From assembly GCA_023548195.1 (NCBI GenBank), contig JAJHZJ010000252.1, positions 5,826,242 to 5,890,241 of the forward strand: a stretch of DNA of 64,000 nucleotides. Direction: 5' to 3'. Below are positions 61,146 through 64,000 of this stretch, one piece after another; position 1 is the first letter of the stretch, and each line of letters opens with the position of its first letter. The DNA comes from Bettongia penicillata ogilbyi (lineage: Eukaryota > Chordata > Mammalia > Diprotodontia > Potoroidae). Below the pieces are notes generated by a model. It was not told where the DNA came from and searched no databases. It saw only the letters and a list, made by a program, of their open reading frames with translations. The translations under genes were made by a program, and so were the position numbers.

Positions 61146-62279
61146 CAAATAAATTTCTTTTAAATAAGATACCACAGTGCTTAGTGAGGTAAATCTCCTC
61201 TCATTTAAGAAAAACTATTATTGCCATCATATTTAGAGGTGGTTAAAAGGGGGTCAAGGTGAAACTACTAGGAAAACCCATCTGGATTACTAGAGGAAAA
61301 CGTTTAATCTTGGACTTGCTGGATTATTATTTTCATCTCAAGCTTGCTGCCAATTCAATATGATTCTGGGCTGGATCATCATTTTCATTTCCTGTTTGCT
61401 CAGGAGTTAAACAAACTCTAATACCATCTAAACAAAGCACAATCAGAAAAGAAATTCTGCTTTCAAATTATTCCAGAAATGTATTCCAAAGGCAAATTCA
61501 GACAATGACCTCTTACTTTAGGGCTGTCCATTGAACTCTCTATTACTATCAACAATAGAAGGTTCACTCTACCAATTTCCGATAGAAGGCACACTTCGCT
61601 TAGATGCTTTTGTAACCATTAGCAACAACAGACCAAGCATAAATAATGATAGGTTGAACATTTTGGTTTCTCACTTTTTTTTCCTAAAAAGGTCTGGTTT
61701 TATAGTTCAGTGGATAAATGGATGCAATGATTCTGAGCTATAGCATATGATACAATTGTATTAAAGGCACGGAACAGTAAAAATGTGGGAAATCCAAACC
61801 ACTATAGTAAATCCTAGAAAGGTCCTCCATCTAATGAATATGAACCCAAAGGATTGGGTCACCATGGCTCATATCATTGCATGCTTTCACTTAATCATAA
61901 TTCCACATATTAAAAATTCCTCCTAAGGAAAGCAAACCTTATCATCTAATTTTATAGGTTCATATAAAGGATTTGCTTGTTTCCTCAGTGTATGTATCAT
62001 TTGCAAAGTCAGGACTAGAACACAGTTTATTTGCCTCTTTAATTGAACTATATGACAACTACAGTGACCCTCTATTCAGAATGCTTCAGAATTAAATTAT
62101 TCAGTTTAATTGTATATTCTGGTTAACTGAGAGCTGTGATAGATACTATTATCAATTTTCAAAGTACTAGAATAAACTACATGAAGATCACATGGATCTT
62201 TAGTTTAACTATCACTAAGAGTTATGGTTATGAGTGTAATTTATAATTATATAAAACTACCTTAATATTAGACTGCATT

Positions 62280-62375
62280 AATACTGCCTCCTTTTGTATT
62301 CCCAGGACTTAGCACAGTGCCTGGCACATAGTAAATGATTAAGAAATGTTTATGGGTTGATTGATTCATTAACAG
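62280..62375 (+). repeat. L2 LINE 3' terminus
   Basis: 'cttagcacagtgcctggcac', 'atagtaaatgattaagaaat'. Confidence 0.75.
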
Positions 62376-62409
62376 AAACATGGTATGCAAAAAAAGGAGG
62401 TAACTGTCC

Positions 62410-62875
62410 AACGTTACTGTCCTCTGATCAGACCATATCTGGACTATTGATTTCTTAGTGCCACATTTTTAGAAAGGCTACTTACAAGCCAGTCCAGAAG
62501 ACAGCAAATAGAATAGTGAGAAAACTGGGTCATACCTGGAGAAGAGAAGACTTAGAGAGGACCTGACAATTGTCTTCATGTAGAAATCATGTTATTCATC
62601 TTGGCCCCAGCGAGACCTAGCAGCAACAAGCAAAAGTTGCCAAGAGATTGATTTCTAAATCAATATAAGGAAGGGCTTCCTAACAGTTAGAGCTCTTGAA
62701 AAATGGAAGGCACTGCCCCAAGAGATAGAGGGATGTCACTATAGACTTTCAAGGAGAAGCTGGAGGATAAATTCTTAGTGCATGGGGCTCCTATTTGGAT
62801 ACATTTTGGATGTGGATAAACATAAGATGACTTTAGAGGTCTCTTCTAACTCAGAGATTTTATGATACAAGATGG
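62410..62875 (+). repeat. L3/CR1-like LINE 3' end
   Basis: 'ctggagaagagaagacttag', 'cttggccccagcgagaccta', 'gggcttcctaacagttagag', 'ggtctcttctaactcagaga'. These are the conserved landmarks of the CR1/L3 3' end, much older than the L1s. Confidence 0.8.
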
Positions 62876-64000
62876 TCTCTAGATTCTTCTCTAATTCGAT
62901 TATCTTAGTTGAAATGTGTTTTTAATGAGTTTTTCATGTTCATGATATTTCCTCTATAAAATATTATCTATGAAATTATACATTATGAAAAGGAGTTTTA
63001 CATGGCAAATTTGGATATTAAAAAGAGGTTTAATTATTTTGGGGGGCTTTCCTAATTCTTCAACTGCCCCCCTTTATCCTGAAAGTATTCAGATCCCATC
63101 AGAATAACATTTATTAGTTCTATGAATGTAATTTGAACATTTATGTGAACTGCAGCTATAACACTTTGGGGAACACTAGACTATGTAATAATAATATTAA
63201 AGAGGGGTTACAGGGATAGGTGCCAATGGAGCCAATATTACAATGAAATGATGCTCCCAAATGAACAACTGTGTTGATTGCCTGGACATTTACCAACTCG
63301 TGAGGCAGTTAGCCTCACTTTTCTCCATAATGGTCCTACTTTGACACCACAGCATGGTGTTGTAGTGATTTTCTGGTCTCAGCAGTTATCCTAGGGGAAC
63401 AGAAGCCCTGATGGTCTTAGACTGCATTTGGGAAATTGCTCTGCAACGAATTGTTTGCTAATATTAAAAAAAAAAGTCTCTTTAACACCAGTATTTCTTC
63501 CAGTGATAGTATACGGCTATAAATCATGGAGCAGTAAACTTTCCAACAGCAGAGTAGAGATGTTTGGTAGGCATGACTAGTCTTCAGCATGCTAGCAATA
63601 GTGAACAAATGCATGAAAAGCAGCATAAAAGGAAATATCTTTGAAATATTGGGGAAAGATGTGGATATATCATGCAGTAAGAACCACGGTTAACAGAAGG
63701 ATAATCCCTATGATGCACTGTTGCCCACGGAATGTTTAAAGACCTAGAGGAAAGCTGTTAGTACATTGTGTAGAGCCATTAAGAAGAGTTTGTGGGAAAA
63801 TACAAGCAGCAATTGTACAGAATAAGGTGGAGATGAGTTTTTAACAGTACCACTGGAAGGAGCACCTATGTCCACGCAATTACAGATCCATTAAAGTTTG
63901 TTTAGTAAGAGCATCATCAAACAAAATGGACAAGTATGAGTCAAAAATTAAAAAAGGGTAAGTTAAATAATGACAGCAAGGGATAACCGGTGAATAGTTG

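Noticed and set aside
63500..63850. RTE/LINE reverse-transcriptase C-terminus ('VYGYKSWS' near 63510)
   Set aside because: Only a few residues resemble the family and the rest does not follow. Left unassigned.

Overview
This is vertebrate nuclear DNA, and the repeats point to a marsupial. There are many tRNA-derived CORE-SINEs (head like 'ggcagctaggtggcacagtgg', tail 'gagaaggaaatggcaaacc ... aagaaaaccccaaatgggg'), L1 3' ends of the marsupial type, old L2/MIR/L3 copies and small hAT-like elements. There are no Alu, B1 or carnivore SINEs. The species cannot be fixed from sequence alone.

Two protein-coding genes are present in part, both on the minus strand, and both lie together in human Xp21.1. 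(1) XK, the Kell-associated membrane protein: exon 1 (start codon at 24030, donor after 23786) and exon 2 (1351-1089). Exon 3 lies off the left edge. A CpG island (about 23.6-24.5 kb) covers exon 1 and the promoter. (2) LANCL3, a lanthionine-synthetase-C-like protein: the last two coding exons (56567-56360 and 44079-43920, stop TAG at 43922-43920). Earlier exons lie off the right edge. Order and orientation (LANCL3 then XK, same strand) match human. Xp21 belongs to the block added to the eutherian X after the split from marsupials, so the locus is probably autosomal here (inference).

Between them, on the plus strand and head-to-head with XK (start codons about 0.78 kb apart), lies a decayed intronless copy of CPSF1 (24811-28890). 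It runs from the CPSF1 start codon to its stop, but has many stops and frameshifts and a large internal deletion. A 753-bp element with TGTA...TACA ends and a 5-bp AGGAC duplication (25146-25898), best read as a solo LTR, interrupts it. A 54-bp piece of the retrocopy is repeated inside that LTR.

Layout: 1-1088 XK intron 2 (partial); 1089-1351 XK exon 2; 1352-23785 XK intron 1 (L1, L2, MIR, SINEs, a hAT MITE, microsatellites); 23786-24030 XK exon 1; 24.0-24.5 kb promoter/CpG island; 24.8-28.9 kb CPSF1 retrocopy; 28.9-43.9 kb intergenic repeats with a repeat-poor island at 32.7-36.0 kb and two more hAT MITEs; 43920-44079 LANCL3 last exon; 44080-56359 LANCL3 intron; 56360-56567 LANCL3 exon; 56568-64000 LANCL3 upstream intron. 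No RNA gene, CRISPR array or bacterial-type element was seen. Repeat boundaries are estimates, good to about 10-30 bp unless a target-site duplication is given. Comparisons with human proteins are from memory, not from an alignment program.
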